From: Knufia peltigerae
Taxonomy: Eukaryota > Ascomycota > Eurotiomycetes > Chaetothyriales > Trichomeriaceae
Assembly: GCA_030247855.1 (NCBI GenBank)
Contig: JAPDRN010000001.1
Location: 434,001 to 498,000, forward strand
Reading direction: 5' to 3'
DNA length: 64,000 nt
In this document: piece after piece, positions 23,498 through 33,047 of the stretch
Position numbering within the stretch: the first letter of the stretch is position 1
Layout of the letters: every line of letters starts with the position of its first letter
The notes under the pieces: model-generated
Database searches by the model: none
Seen by the model: only the letters and a program-made list of their open reading frames with translations
What the model was told of the DNA's origin: nothing
Position numbers and translations under genes: made by a program

Positions 23498-25504
23498 ATG
23501 TCCAAATCACTCGAGGCCCGAACTTCTTCGTCGGGAGGCGACTGGCCCAGACAAACGGTCGAGACTCTCGACAGTGGCAATGGAGCCATCATCACACCCG
23601 ACGAGCTGTTCCTGGCCGAGTTGGGTCACGTTCAACACATGACTAGGAAGTTTGGATTTTGGTCGATGCTATCTCTCGCCTTTAGCATCGCCGGAACATG
23701 GGGTACGTTTTGATCAATCCATCCTTGATTCCTTAGGTTGTGTGAAAAGAAAGAGAAGACCACCATGGAATATACATACAAATAATGGAGAGAAAGAGGA
23801 AGAAACATGCTGACGATGCTTTGATCATCAACAGTTGCCCTTTCTGCGGATCTTGGAGCAGGTCTCAACAGCGGAGGAACTGTATCACTCATCTGGGGTG
23901 TAAGTCCTCCCACTGTCCTTTTTCCCAAAAAGAGTTCACCTGGACACCAATTGCAAATTGCTGATGCGCATGACCAACAACCAGGTCGTCCTCGCCGGTC
24001 TGTGCATGTACTGCATCGCCGCGTCTCTGGGCGAATTACTCTCCTGTTACCCTACGAGTTTGGGACAGGCATTTTTCGTTCTCAAGCTCGCCCCCGAACA
24101 ACGCGGCATGCGCACCGTGTCTTACATTACCGGGTGGATCAACGTGGCCGGGTGGTGGACGCTGATCGCTTCGTGCGCCACCTTCACCACGTCCTTCTTC
24201 GTGGCCATCATCCAGATCTTTCAGCCCGACTACTCGCCCAAGCCGTGGCAGAACTTTGTCATCTTCGAGGCCACCATCTGGATCTACGCCGTGGTCAACA
24301 TCACCCTGACTCGCTACGACCGTTTCCTTCCCGTCTTCAACACCACCATGATGATCACCAACGTTTTGCTTTTCGTCGGCATGCTCGTGTCCACGTTGGC
24401 GTGTACGGCCAAGTACGGGACCTTTCAGTCCGGCATGTTCATCTTTGCCACTTTTGTGAATGAATCCGGATGGCCAGACGGGTTCGCTTTCTTGCAAGGA
24501 TTGTTGAGTGCCACTTATGGATTCACCGCGTTGGACTCTGTTGTAAGTAACTTGACCTACGCCTTGTACGCATCTCTGAATGTGTACTAATGTTTCGGCT
24601 CTTACAGATCCACATGATTGAAGAACTTCCCAAACCGAGTACAAACGGTCCCAGGACAATGGTCCTGGCCGTCTGGGCCGGGCTAGTCACTGGTTTCATC
24701 TTCCTGGTCGTCATGTTCGCCTGTACAAAATCCATGGATGGCCTGGTCAACACGACATATGTCATTCCCATCGTTCAGATCCTGTACGATTCCACCGGCC
24801 AGGGAGGCGCCGCCACCCTCATGATTCTTTTGGAACTCAACACCATCGTGAGCGCCTTGTCCATCTCCACCGCCGCCAGTCGATTGACTTACGGTTTCGC
24901 CCGTGACCATGGTCTACCCTGGAGCAACTATTTCGCCCACACCTCGACCTATTGGAAGATGCCTGTTCGTGCGACAATAGGCCAGACCTTTATTGTCACT
25001 ATTATAGGTGTTTTTTACTTTTGTTCAAGGTGGGTTTCGGGCTTCCCGACCATATTCAGCCTTGTCCTAGCCCCTGTTCCTTTTTCATTGGTTTGGGATC
25101 CATTTCAAGCACACAAGCTCTCTCCTATCGATATATAAAACCCAATACTGACATACGAAATTAGTAACGTCTTGACCGCCGTCATCTCCCTCTCCAGCGT
25201 CACCTTGGTCCTGGCCTGCGCCGTCCCCGTGGCCGTCTTACTGTTCGTGGGCCGAGACCGAATGCCCGCGAATCGGCCTTACAATCTGGGCCGCTTCAGA
25301 GGTTACGTTTACAACATTGTCGGCGTGGCTTTTGCCTCTTTGATTTCTGTTGTCTTCTTCTTCCCTTCTTCCCCAAACCCTTCGTCATCGAACATGAATT
25401 GGGCGATTGCAGCCTTTGGCGTTTTGACTCTTCTCGCCGTCTTCAGTTGGTTCATGGGTGCGAATCGTCGGTATAGCGTGATCCCTACGACTGAGGATTT
25501 GTAA
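23498..25504 (+). CDS. amino acid/choline/GABA permease (APC superfamily, ACT family)
   Basis: Membrane transporter of 529 aa. Exons: 23498-23702, 23835-23899, 23985-24542, 24608-25029 and 25165-25504 (1590 nt, in frame). A hydrophilic cytoplasmic N-terminus ends in AELGHVQHMTRKFGFWSMLS, the conserved entry to helix 1 in Hnm1/Uga4-type permeases. About 12 hydrophobic segments follow, with ASLGELLSCYPTSLGQAFF, VSYITGWINVAGWW and AASRLTYGFARDHGLPWS as family blocks. Relatives import choline, GABA, polyamines or amino acids at the plasma membrane by proton symport. It lies between two paralogous carboxylesterases, which suggests that its cargo, or a hydrolysis product, carries an amine. Confidence 0.93.
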
Positions 25505-25836
25505 AGGAGGAAACAAATAGATTGAAATGCTAAAATATGCACAATTGAAAGGATGAGTTTTTCAAACAATTCTATTTGAATATATTCCTGAAGAGTCAGC
25601 CTTTTTGATTACGTCAAACCGCTTACGTTCTTTTTGATTGTACTTGTACTTGCTTTTTCCAATACCTATTACTCTAGTTTTTGCACGGAATTGTGATATG
25701 TCTTATCATTCATGTTCTGCCCGAATCTTCATATGGTCAAATGCCCAATGATCCATAGTTTATGGCCCGGTGGACTGAATGATTCGGCCATGTCGACCAT
25801 CATGCCACCGTTAGTACCTTTCTTTCTCTTTTTGTG
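25505..25836. other. convergent spacer between permease and carboxylesterase 2
   Basis: 332 bp, T-rich, between two stop codons. It probably holds both 3' UTRs; nothing else is seen. Confidence 0.5.
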
Positions 25837-27583
25837 TCAGTCTTCTCTTCTCTCAAGCACCAAATCCACACGATACCTATCAGCCACTATATCGTCCATG
25901 GCATTCCAAAATCTTTCGTACAATCCTCCGTCAATGATCTCGGCCATCCTCGTGTACCCGCGTTCCGCATCATCTGCCTCCTCGGTCTTGACCTCCCATT
26001 TATCCTCGGGTCCGTATACCATGCACTTTTTCTCCTGGCTGAAACTGGGGTATGGCTCGATGGCGTTGGTGAAATGGATAAAGTCATCGGCCATTTTGAA
26101 CGCCAGCCGCGCTTGTCCTTCAGACATGGTGTCCAAGCCGTTGAGAAAGATATAATACAAGTCTATAGCGTGATATGCCAGACCCTTCACCGGGTTGTCC
26201 AGTGTCGAAACCTGGTCGGTGTGATACACGTACACATCCTTTCCCAGAGGTCGACTCCTCCCTCGTGAGAGCATGTAGTTTGGCATGGAGAAGAATGCGT
26301 CCCTGGCCATTTCCTCCAACCCTTTGAGTAGGGTGGCTCGGTCGACGTCGACGCCGGGCAGATATTTGGCCAAGATCAAGTGAGCCTGTGTCGAGTCCAT
26401 GTGGCTCTTGAAGCGTTCGAGAATCTCATTGTCGCCACTAAAGTTCCGAAGGACTGACCTCCAAAGGGAGCCTTCGTCGTGGGTAGCGCCCACCATGACA
26501 GCCTCAAGCCAGTCGGGGAGCGACGTGGCGAGGTCGGTGTCCGCAACACGCATGGGAAACAATTCATCCTGGCAAGCGCTGTAAAGCGGAAAATCGTTGT
26601 GGTAGATGGGGAACGTGGCGGCGGTCAGGACGGGCTCGGGCACCTCGCGGAGCTGGGCAAGGGTGTCTGGGGAATTCGGGTCGATGCCAACATAGCGAAG
26701 CAGCTCGTCGTAGTAAAACTGCCACCGCTCCACGGGCCAACTGGCCATGATGTTGTTGGTGCCGGACATGAAAATGGCTCGATCGATGAATTTTGGTGGT
26801 TCGAGTGCATTCATCTGGTGCGCCACGGAGAATCCTCCAGCCGACTCACCGCAGAGAGTGATTCGAGACTCGTCCCCATTGAAAGCCGATATGTACTTTT
26901 GTACCCATGCAAGCCCAAGTTGCTGGTCGGTGAGTCCAAAGTTTCCGGCACCCGAGAAGCCATCTCTGGCCAGATCGTCTTGAATCTCCTTGGAGGCGAG
27001 AAACCCACCCAGACCGATTCGATAGCCGATGGCGACGAATACAATGGGGTTTCCCTGACTGACCGAGCGCGAGACGAAATGTGCCCCGTCGAAAATGGGC
27101 AAGTGAGGTCCTCCTACGACGAACCCACCTCCGTGAAGATACACCAACACGGGATACGGTCCTCCTTCAGTACTTCTGCCACTCGGTGGCGGTGGTGGTT
27201 GAGTGATGTTCAGTCTAAGACAGTCGGTGTCGCTGGCAAGCCAGTTGCCTTTGAATTGATCCGTCTCGGGCACGGGAACCAACATGTCGTTTCCATCTTC
27301 ATACTCTGGTGGAGAAGGGTAGTGTTTCCTGATCGGGAATGTGAGATTCCTGGAAACGACAGCAACAATTAGAGGGGTGCGAGGCTACGAACCCTGGCTT
27401 GGTTCCATTATGAAAGCCACCATCCCACGAAGTGACCATGGACGCCCGAGTCCATCGTTTGCTCAGTCGGCCATATGGGATGCCGTAATACTGACGCACG
27501 TCGTTCGAGTAGAGCCGACCCTGGACTTGGCCAAGACCGGGGACTTCAATCGAGGCCTGGCCAGTTGGCACCTTTCGACCCAT
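25837..27583 (-). CDS. type-B carboxylesterase / lipase family alpha-beta hydrolase, copy 2
   Basis: 567 aa from exons 27583-27393 and 27349-25837. The first exon is 191 nt, exactly as in copy 1, and the exon-1 proteins align (RQYYGIPYGRLSKRWTRAS here, RQFCGIPYGRLAKRWTRAV there). The oxyanion loop is YLHGGGFVVGG, the nucleophile elbow is GESAGG (Ser at about 233), and the probable His lies in AYHAIDLYYIF. No signal peptide. The start is the ATG at 27581-27583; the frame stays open further upstream but that part does not align with copy 1. The intron donor is the uncommon GTTCGT. It shares a 432-bp divergent promoter with the GNAT gene. The sequence divergence from copy 1 shows an old duplication with possibly different specificity. 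Confidence 0.9.
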
Positions 27584-28015
27584 CGCCGTCTGTACTTGAT
27601 AAGCATTGCGGAATAAACCAGCCAGAGCACAAGAAACAGGACCCGGTTTATAGTAAAAGGGGGTTGGACAAGGGCCGAGTCGAGGTTTCGGCCGCAGACG
27701 ACACCCCCGGTGGGCTATCCCTTGGCTGTCTTCGCCTAACACCGCGACCCCCCCAGAGAGGGTTTTGAAAGTTAAACCGGACGGACCCCTGCTGGCTCAT
27801 TTTAGGCTATGAGTCTCGCTCGATTCCAGGTAAACCTTCTAGGGACGGAGTAGGAGGAAGCTCAATACTGTGTGTGTGTGTGTGTGTGTGGCTCTCGTCC
27901 CAAATTTCAACGTCGCAACAAGCATCTATCAACCAGTAATACTCCTTTTAGGCCGTTGATTGAGACTGGCCGTCTTTCACAACTCTTACGGCTCCTCTTT
28001 CAAAAGGTCGCCGTC
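27584..28015. promoter_or_regulatory. divergent promoter of carboxylesterase 2 and GNAT
   Basis: 432-bp region with no gene, several CCG/CGG trinucleotides and a (GT)10 microsatellite at 27870-27890. Confidence 0.45.
27870..27890 (+). repeat. (GT)10 microsatellite
   Basis: About ten uninterrupted GT units upstream of the GNAT start. Confidence 0.9.
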
Positions 28016-28893
28016 ATGGCAATCACCACTACAGTACGCTCAATTTCAGCAGGTATGTAGATTGTTCATTTGTCGTAGCCACACATTCCTCAGTGGTATT
28101 CTTGTTCTCTTCATAAGATTTAGCTGACCTAACTCCCCCTGTCCCAAACTAGAGAGCCCCGAGGTGGAAGACGTTGCGGAAGTCATCAGCCAGGCATTCG
28201 CAGCTGACCCTCTGATTTTATGGTTGTTGGACGATCAAGGGCCGACCTGGGATAAGTTGGAGCCTTCCCTCCAACGGTGGCAACAATTTAGGGTCGAAGA
28301 CGCAGCAATCAACGGAGTTGTCCTTGGTGCTTTCCAGACAAGTGAAAGCTCGACTCAGGAAACATGTCGAGGCGCCGTGCTCATGTTCCCGACGTCCCAA
28401 AGGCAGTCAATCCAGGTCATGAAGAGAACCATGCAATATGGATACCTCAAGTGGTACTGGAAGCGATTCAGTATTGGAATGGACGCTCCAAATACGAACC
28501 AACAGGTACGTTTTTTCTTTCTTTCCCGCGCGAGGATACGATGGCATGGGGAACTATACAAAACTGACAAAAGCCTCATGAGAGATATAGAGATGGCAAC
28601 ACATGATGGCAAAGCACAATGAAGGTTTACAAACCTACACACATGCTTATTCGGACTATTGCTACTTGGAGGTCATTGCTTCGCATCCGGCGGCCAAGGG
28701 CACAGGCATCGGTAAAGCTCTGATGTCGGCGGTGATCGAGGAGGCTCAGGGGAGTGCCATCATCTTGGAATGTACCGACGAAACGACAATACCCTTTTAT
28801 ACAAAGTTTGGATTTTCCGAGGTTGGTAGAGTTGAACTGAAAGACGACCAAGGATCGACGGCTATGTGGATGATGGTTCGAAAGCCAGAGTGA
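28016..28893 (+). CDS. GNAT family N-acetyltransferase
   Basis: 230 aa from exons 28016-28052, 28153-28505 and 28591-28893. The acetyl-CoA binding motif A is clear near the C-terminus (YLEVIASHPAAKGTGIGKAL), followed by the motif B strand-helix (ILECTDETTIPFYTKFGFSEVG). The N-terminal half (VEDVAEVISQAFAADPLILW) matches the small fungal GNATs that acetylate amines. It transfers acetyl from acetyl-CoA to an amino group; in this cluster it could detoxify or trap an amine intermediate. The first exon is only 12 codons; the start ATG at 28016 has a good context (GTCATGG). Confidence 0.87.
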
Positions 28894-29014
28894 GGTTACG
28901 CTTGTTTCAATATTGGGGAGTGTATTGTTATCATCATCAAGATTGTATATATAAGTCTTAAGGCAGATACCATGCAGGCATTGCCTTTATACTTTGCAAG
29001 TTGCACGACGAAGT

Positions 29015-30341
29015 TCATGATTCGAAGGATTTCCATTCGCCTTCTTCGGTGCTTTTTCGATCGTCCAACATCCACTCTATCGCACTCTTGGTGGCCTCGT
29101 TCCACTTGGCCACGGACGGTAGCTGTTGATAACGTCGAAACCCGTGGGGCAATCCTTTGAAGATGTGAACATGAGTAGGGACTCTGCAGAAACAAATAGT
29201 AGATTAGCCAGTGCTATTGATCAGAGAGATTGATTGCGGGCAATGTCTTTCGAACTGGCTTACTTGACCCGTTTCAAGTTCTGAGAGTAGAGCAAAGCCT
29301 CGTCACGCAGTACGTCCATGCCGGCCACCAGGACAGCGGTCATGGGCAGGGCCTTCAGGCTCTGCAGGCCGTCCTCGTTCAGATCCACAAAGTCGTCCGT
29401 CGGGTTTGGCTCGGCCAAGGAGCGTTCGAAAAACTCCATCTTGCTCCGTGGAAGGACCGGTGCGGACTGACACTGGTGGTAGGAACCGACCTCGGGAGAT
29501 TTGAGGAGATGGGTGGGAAATATGGAAGGTTGAATCAACCAGGGGATCCCCAAGACTTGACCCCTGATCTGACCAACCCCGGGGTCGACGGACGGACGCT
29601 GGGATTCAGTGAGCGTCAACCAAGCCGCGAGACCTCCTCCGGCGGATATGCCGCCGATCACGATCCGGTGAGGGTCACCCCCATACCGGGAGATGTTGGC
29701 GACGGTCCAGAGGTACGAGTCGAGGGCGTCTTCCCGCTGGGTCGGGAACTTGTACTGAGGTGTGTGTCGGTAGCAGACGTTGACGACCAAGATCGGGAGC
29801 TCATTCGCCAGGTAAGAGCAGTTGGCGTCCTCGCCGTCCAAGGTGCCAAACATGTACCCGCCACCGTGGTAGTAGACGTAGACGGGGAGAGGTGATCCCG
29901 GGGTCGCTGTCCGATCACGTCCTTTGTATATCCTGATGGGAATGGAGCCGGTTGAACGGCTCTTGACCTCGAGGTCGGTCTTGACCACCGATTCCGTCCA
30001 GCCTAAACAAGAAGTGCAAAAGATTTCCCGTGGTCAGTCATTTCGGTTTTTGTTGGACGTCCTCAAGGGCGAGAGGTCTGCCTGAAGAAAAGTAAAGAGT
30101 AAAAAAAAGGGGAGCAGCAGATCGACCCAAGAGAGGAGTTCTTCTTACCCATTTGCTTGCATTTTGCTTGTGCGGCAGCGATTTGATTGCGATTCGCCGT
30201 ACGTTGTAATTCCTCGAGGTATTCGATGGGACGAGAAGCAATGTCGGGGACAAATCCTTTGGCAAACACGTCGTTGGGATTGTCCTGGAAATATCGAGCC
30301 CATTCGGGGCTGGGGATCCCAAGTTCAGAGTAATCTGCCAT
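29015..30341 (-). CDS. alpha/beta hydrolase, HSL (hormone-sensitive lipase) family esterase
   Basis: 366 aa from exons 30341-30149, 30002-29264 and 29183-29015 (1101 nt, in frame). The HSL signature HGGGYMFG (about residues 111-118) forms the oxyanion hole, GISAGGG (Ser about 185) is the nucleophile elbow, a probable Asp lies in VAGMDVLRDEA and the His in GLPHGF within the last exon. Substrates in the family are short acyl esters, acetamides or formamides; the exact one is unknown. No signal peptide. It shares a 442-bp promoter with the first Zn2Cys6 activator; that region contains a perfect CCG-N7-CGG palindrome. Confidence 0.92.
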
Positions 30342-30783
30342 TTTTACGGATTAATGTCTCGCGAGATAGACAGATGAAACGAAGTCCTGCACGAGAAAAG
30401 ACGGCGTTCTATGTTTGACCATTTATTTATCACGTCTGGAGAGTCGCCTACACACCCGAGGGTGCTGGACCTGAATGCCCGCGACGGACCTTAGCGAGAG
30501 AGCCTCATTATCCCGCCTAAGGCGGCTGAAATTGGGGGTTCAAGGTGCTGCCATCTTTATCTGAGTGGTCGATTGACTCTTTTTCTCTCCCGATGAGGCC
30601 CCGCGCTATCCGGATTTGTCCACCCGATTCTGTCCTCAACGATACTTGCATTTGTCGTCAATTCGGACATGCGGATTGGAAAAGGACCAACCATTATTTC
30701 ACGAGAGATAAGATCGCACACGCGACAAGTAAGGAGCACGTAAACTAATCAGTCCCGACGACGATCCACACACGAGCGATGCC
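30342..30783. promoter_or_regulatory. divergent promoter of HSL hydrolase and Zn2Cys6 activator 1
   Basis: 442 bp with no gene other than a short uORF at its right edge. It contains the palindrome at 30513-30525. Confidence 0.5.
30513..30525. promoter_or_regulatory. candidate Zn2Cys6 operator CCGCCTAAGGCGG
   Basis: A perfect inverted repeat (6-bp arms, 1-bp centre) that reads CCG-N7-CGG, the class of site bound by dimeric Zn2Cys6 proteins. It lies between the HSL hydrolase and activator 1. Half-sites also occur at 20587-20592 and 38503-38508. Binding is inferred. Confidence 0.45.
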
Positions 30784-33006
30784 ATGGACGCGGTGTCTGG
30801 ACTCCTCCAACATCTCCCGTCTTGTGAACGGTGTCGCAAGAGGCGCGTCCGGTGTCATCAATCCCCTTCGGGCTGCTCAAATTGCCTGTCGTTGAGGAGC
30901 GAATGCGAAATCTATGACCATCACTTGGAACGTCTGGTCGCCACAAAGTAAGTGGCCATCCATGGAGGCATCGCGTCAAAGGAATTTCTCTAAAACTAAT
31001 GTCAATCTTGATCCTCTCGTAGAACTTTGTTTGCCTTGTCGCAACGACTTGAACGTTTGAATGATGCACTGAGCGGGACCGAGTTGCCACGTCCAGATGC
31101 AGCAGGCACCGTGGACGAGGATGATAATGCCCAGCTGACTGGCACAAATAGCCAAAGCCACGACGGCTACAGCTGGGAACCGCCACAACCATCCTGCCGC
31201 CCGGCTTTGACCTCATTTGGCTATCTATACGCCATCTCAGATCTCGTCCAGCAAAAGGATGAAACGATCAAGCATCTCGAGCGAACACCAACAACAACCA
31301 CGGCATCTTCTCAGCCTGGGGTTGGTATAGCAATCGACACATCAAGATGGGCACCACCCCAAGGTCTCCCCTTCTCCAGAGCCACGGCGCAATACCTTTT
31401 AGATATTTACTGCGAGAATGTCGAGTTGATCTTACCAGTCTTTGGCCACTCTATGCGATCGCACGAGGCCATCAACATCCTTGACGACTTGACTTTGAAC
31501 AGGCCTCGATTAGTAGAAACATCTGGGTCACACCTATGCGTTCAACTGTCTATGGCTATAGCACTTGTCCTGTGTGCATCTTCTCCCACCTTGAATCTGT
31601 GTGAAGATGCCCGGACCCAACTGCAGGCGCATTCGTTCTTGCACTGGGCCGGGGAGATCCTAGACACGACCATGATCTATGTCAAGAAATTCATTGAGAT
31701 CAATCATGTCCCCGACGCCGACGAGGAGGTCTCCGAAACCGCGCTACGCACTGCTCTCGAGACCGTCCGGCTGCTTCTATTACTCGTCATCTATGGGCTT
31801 TTTATGCCACAAAAAGCCAATTCACGACAAATCCTTGGTTTTGCTGACAGAATCCTCGTTGGACACTACGAGGCTGTGCGTGGATCAGCAATTGAGGTTC
31901 ATCCCGAGTTTCTACCCCCGGGCACTAGCCTCGAGCTTTCTTTGGAGGTCAACCGGGTATTCGGGACATTCGTCGTGTTGGAACGGCTAGTGGCAATGTC
32001 AGAAGGCTTGCCCTTCAGCAAACACTCGTTTGGCGAGCAGGAGCTGTACGCTGTTTCCGACAGCCAACATGGACGAAATTGCGGGATAACAACCAGACAG
32101 ACGACGCCTGCTGCCTTGTTCGGACGCCTCGTTGATATCAAGGGAACAGTGCACAAAGAGTGCTTGAGCCTGATGCAGCTCTCGTCTCGTGACTCTCAGT
32201 TGCAAAGCAATGCTGATGGGCAGTCCGAGGTCAGTAGGCTTCTCTCGTCCACGGAAGCGCAGGTGAAAGCGTGGCGGGACCAGTGGACCCGAACCGCCCG
32301 TTTGGTTTCGGCACAAAGTAACAACAACTCGAGGAGTGATGCATCGACAGGTCGGAGTCCTTATCTGGAATGGCTCCTCCTCTACGGCCAAACCCTCGGA
32401 GATGAAGCGCTTCTTTTTGCTTTTCGATCTTGCTTCTCCGTGGCCCACGCCATGTCATCACCGCACACAGGCCGGCCAAATTCATCAACCGATCAGATGT
32501 CGTTCTCCATGCCAACGCGAGCTACTCCCACCCTTCGACCATCAGGACTAGACGGCATGACTGGATTTGCGACCAAATGCGTAAATTCTCTTTCGAAAAG
32601 CTACGCCGACTTGCTGCTCACGGCACGATACCGGCATGATCCCACAGAGACTGGACCCCAAATACCTCTTCTGTATCACTGCACGTGGCTGTGGTCGCTG
32701 CAGGTCTTTGACTTGGCCATAACAGAGACCTGGCTTGGCAAATTTGCCAACACCTCTACCGCTGGTGTGCCATTCAGTGCAAGCGTAACCTCCGACGATC
32801 CCACAAGCACACGCGCCTCAAGCGAGATCGCACGTGGAACGAGCTCGAATACGCCAACCGATGCTCCGTGGATCTCGACAGTAGATCTCTGCGTCCGATT
32901 GCTCCTGGCATGCGGACAGGCCAATCCTTCGAGTGCGCGTACCTTGAACGAAGCCATTTTTGCCCTACAGCGTTCAGGGCCAGGCGCCTCATCTCTTTCA
33001 GAATGA
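30784..33006 (+). CDS. Zn2Cys6 transcription factor, cluster activator candidate 1
   Basis: 715 aa from exons 30784-30947 and 31023-33006. The zinc cluster lies at the extreme N-terminus: Cys14, 17, 24, 31, 34 and 41 (spacing 2-6-6-2-6), with basic CRKRRVRC between the first cysteines. A short linker and a possible coiled coil (LFALSQRLERLNDALSG) follow. The rest matches the fungal middle-homology/transcription-factor region in composition (LPFSRATAQYLLDIYCENV). It binds DNA in the nucleus, probably as a dimer at CGG-type sites. An out-of-frame ATG five bases upstream opens a 38-codon uORF that overlaps the start. It ends 41 bp from the stop of activator 2. Confidence 0.9.
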
Positions 33007-33013
33007 AATCCCA

Positions 33014-33038
33014 ATTCCAGAGTCTAAACTCTGGGAAT
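33014..33038. terminator. hairpin between two convergent stop codons
   Basis: A 10-bp stem (ATTCCAGAGT paired with ACTCTGGGAAT, one bulged G) and a 4-nt CTAA loop. It occupies most of the 41 bp between the stop codons of the two Zn2Cys6 genes. The structure is visible in the sequence; a role in 3'-end formation is inferred. Confidence 0.4.
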
Positions 33039-33047
33039 GGTACTTGA

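Noticed and set aside
24036..24659. 207-codon minus-strand frame
   Set aside because: Antisense to permease exon 3; Gly/Asp/His-rich composition is the mirror of transmembrane codons.
26479..27372. 297-codon plus-strand frame
   Set aside because: Antisense to carboxylesterase 2; no domain, and its translation is a shadow of the esterase.
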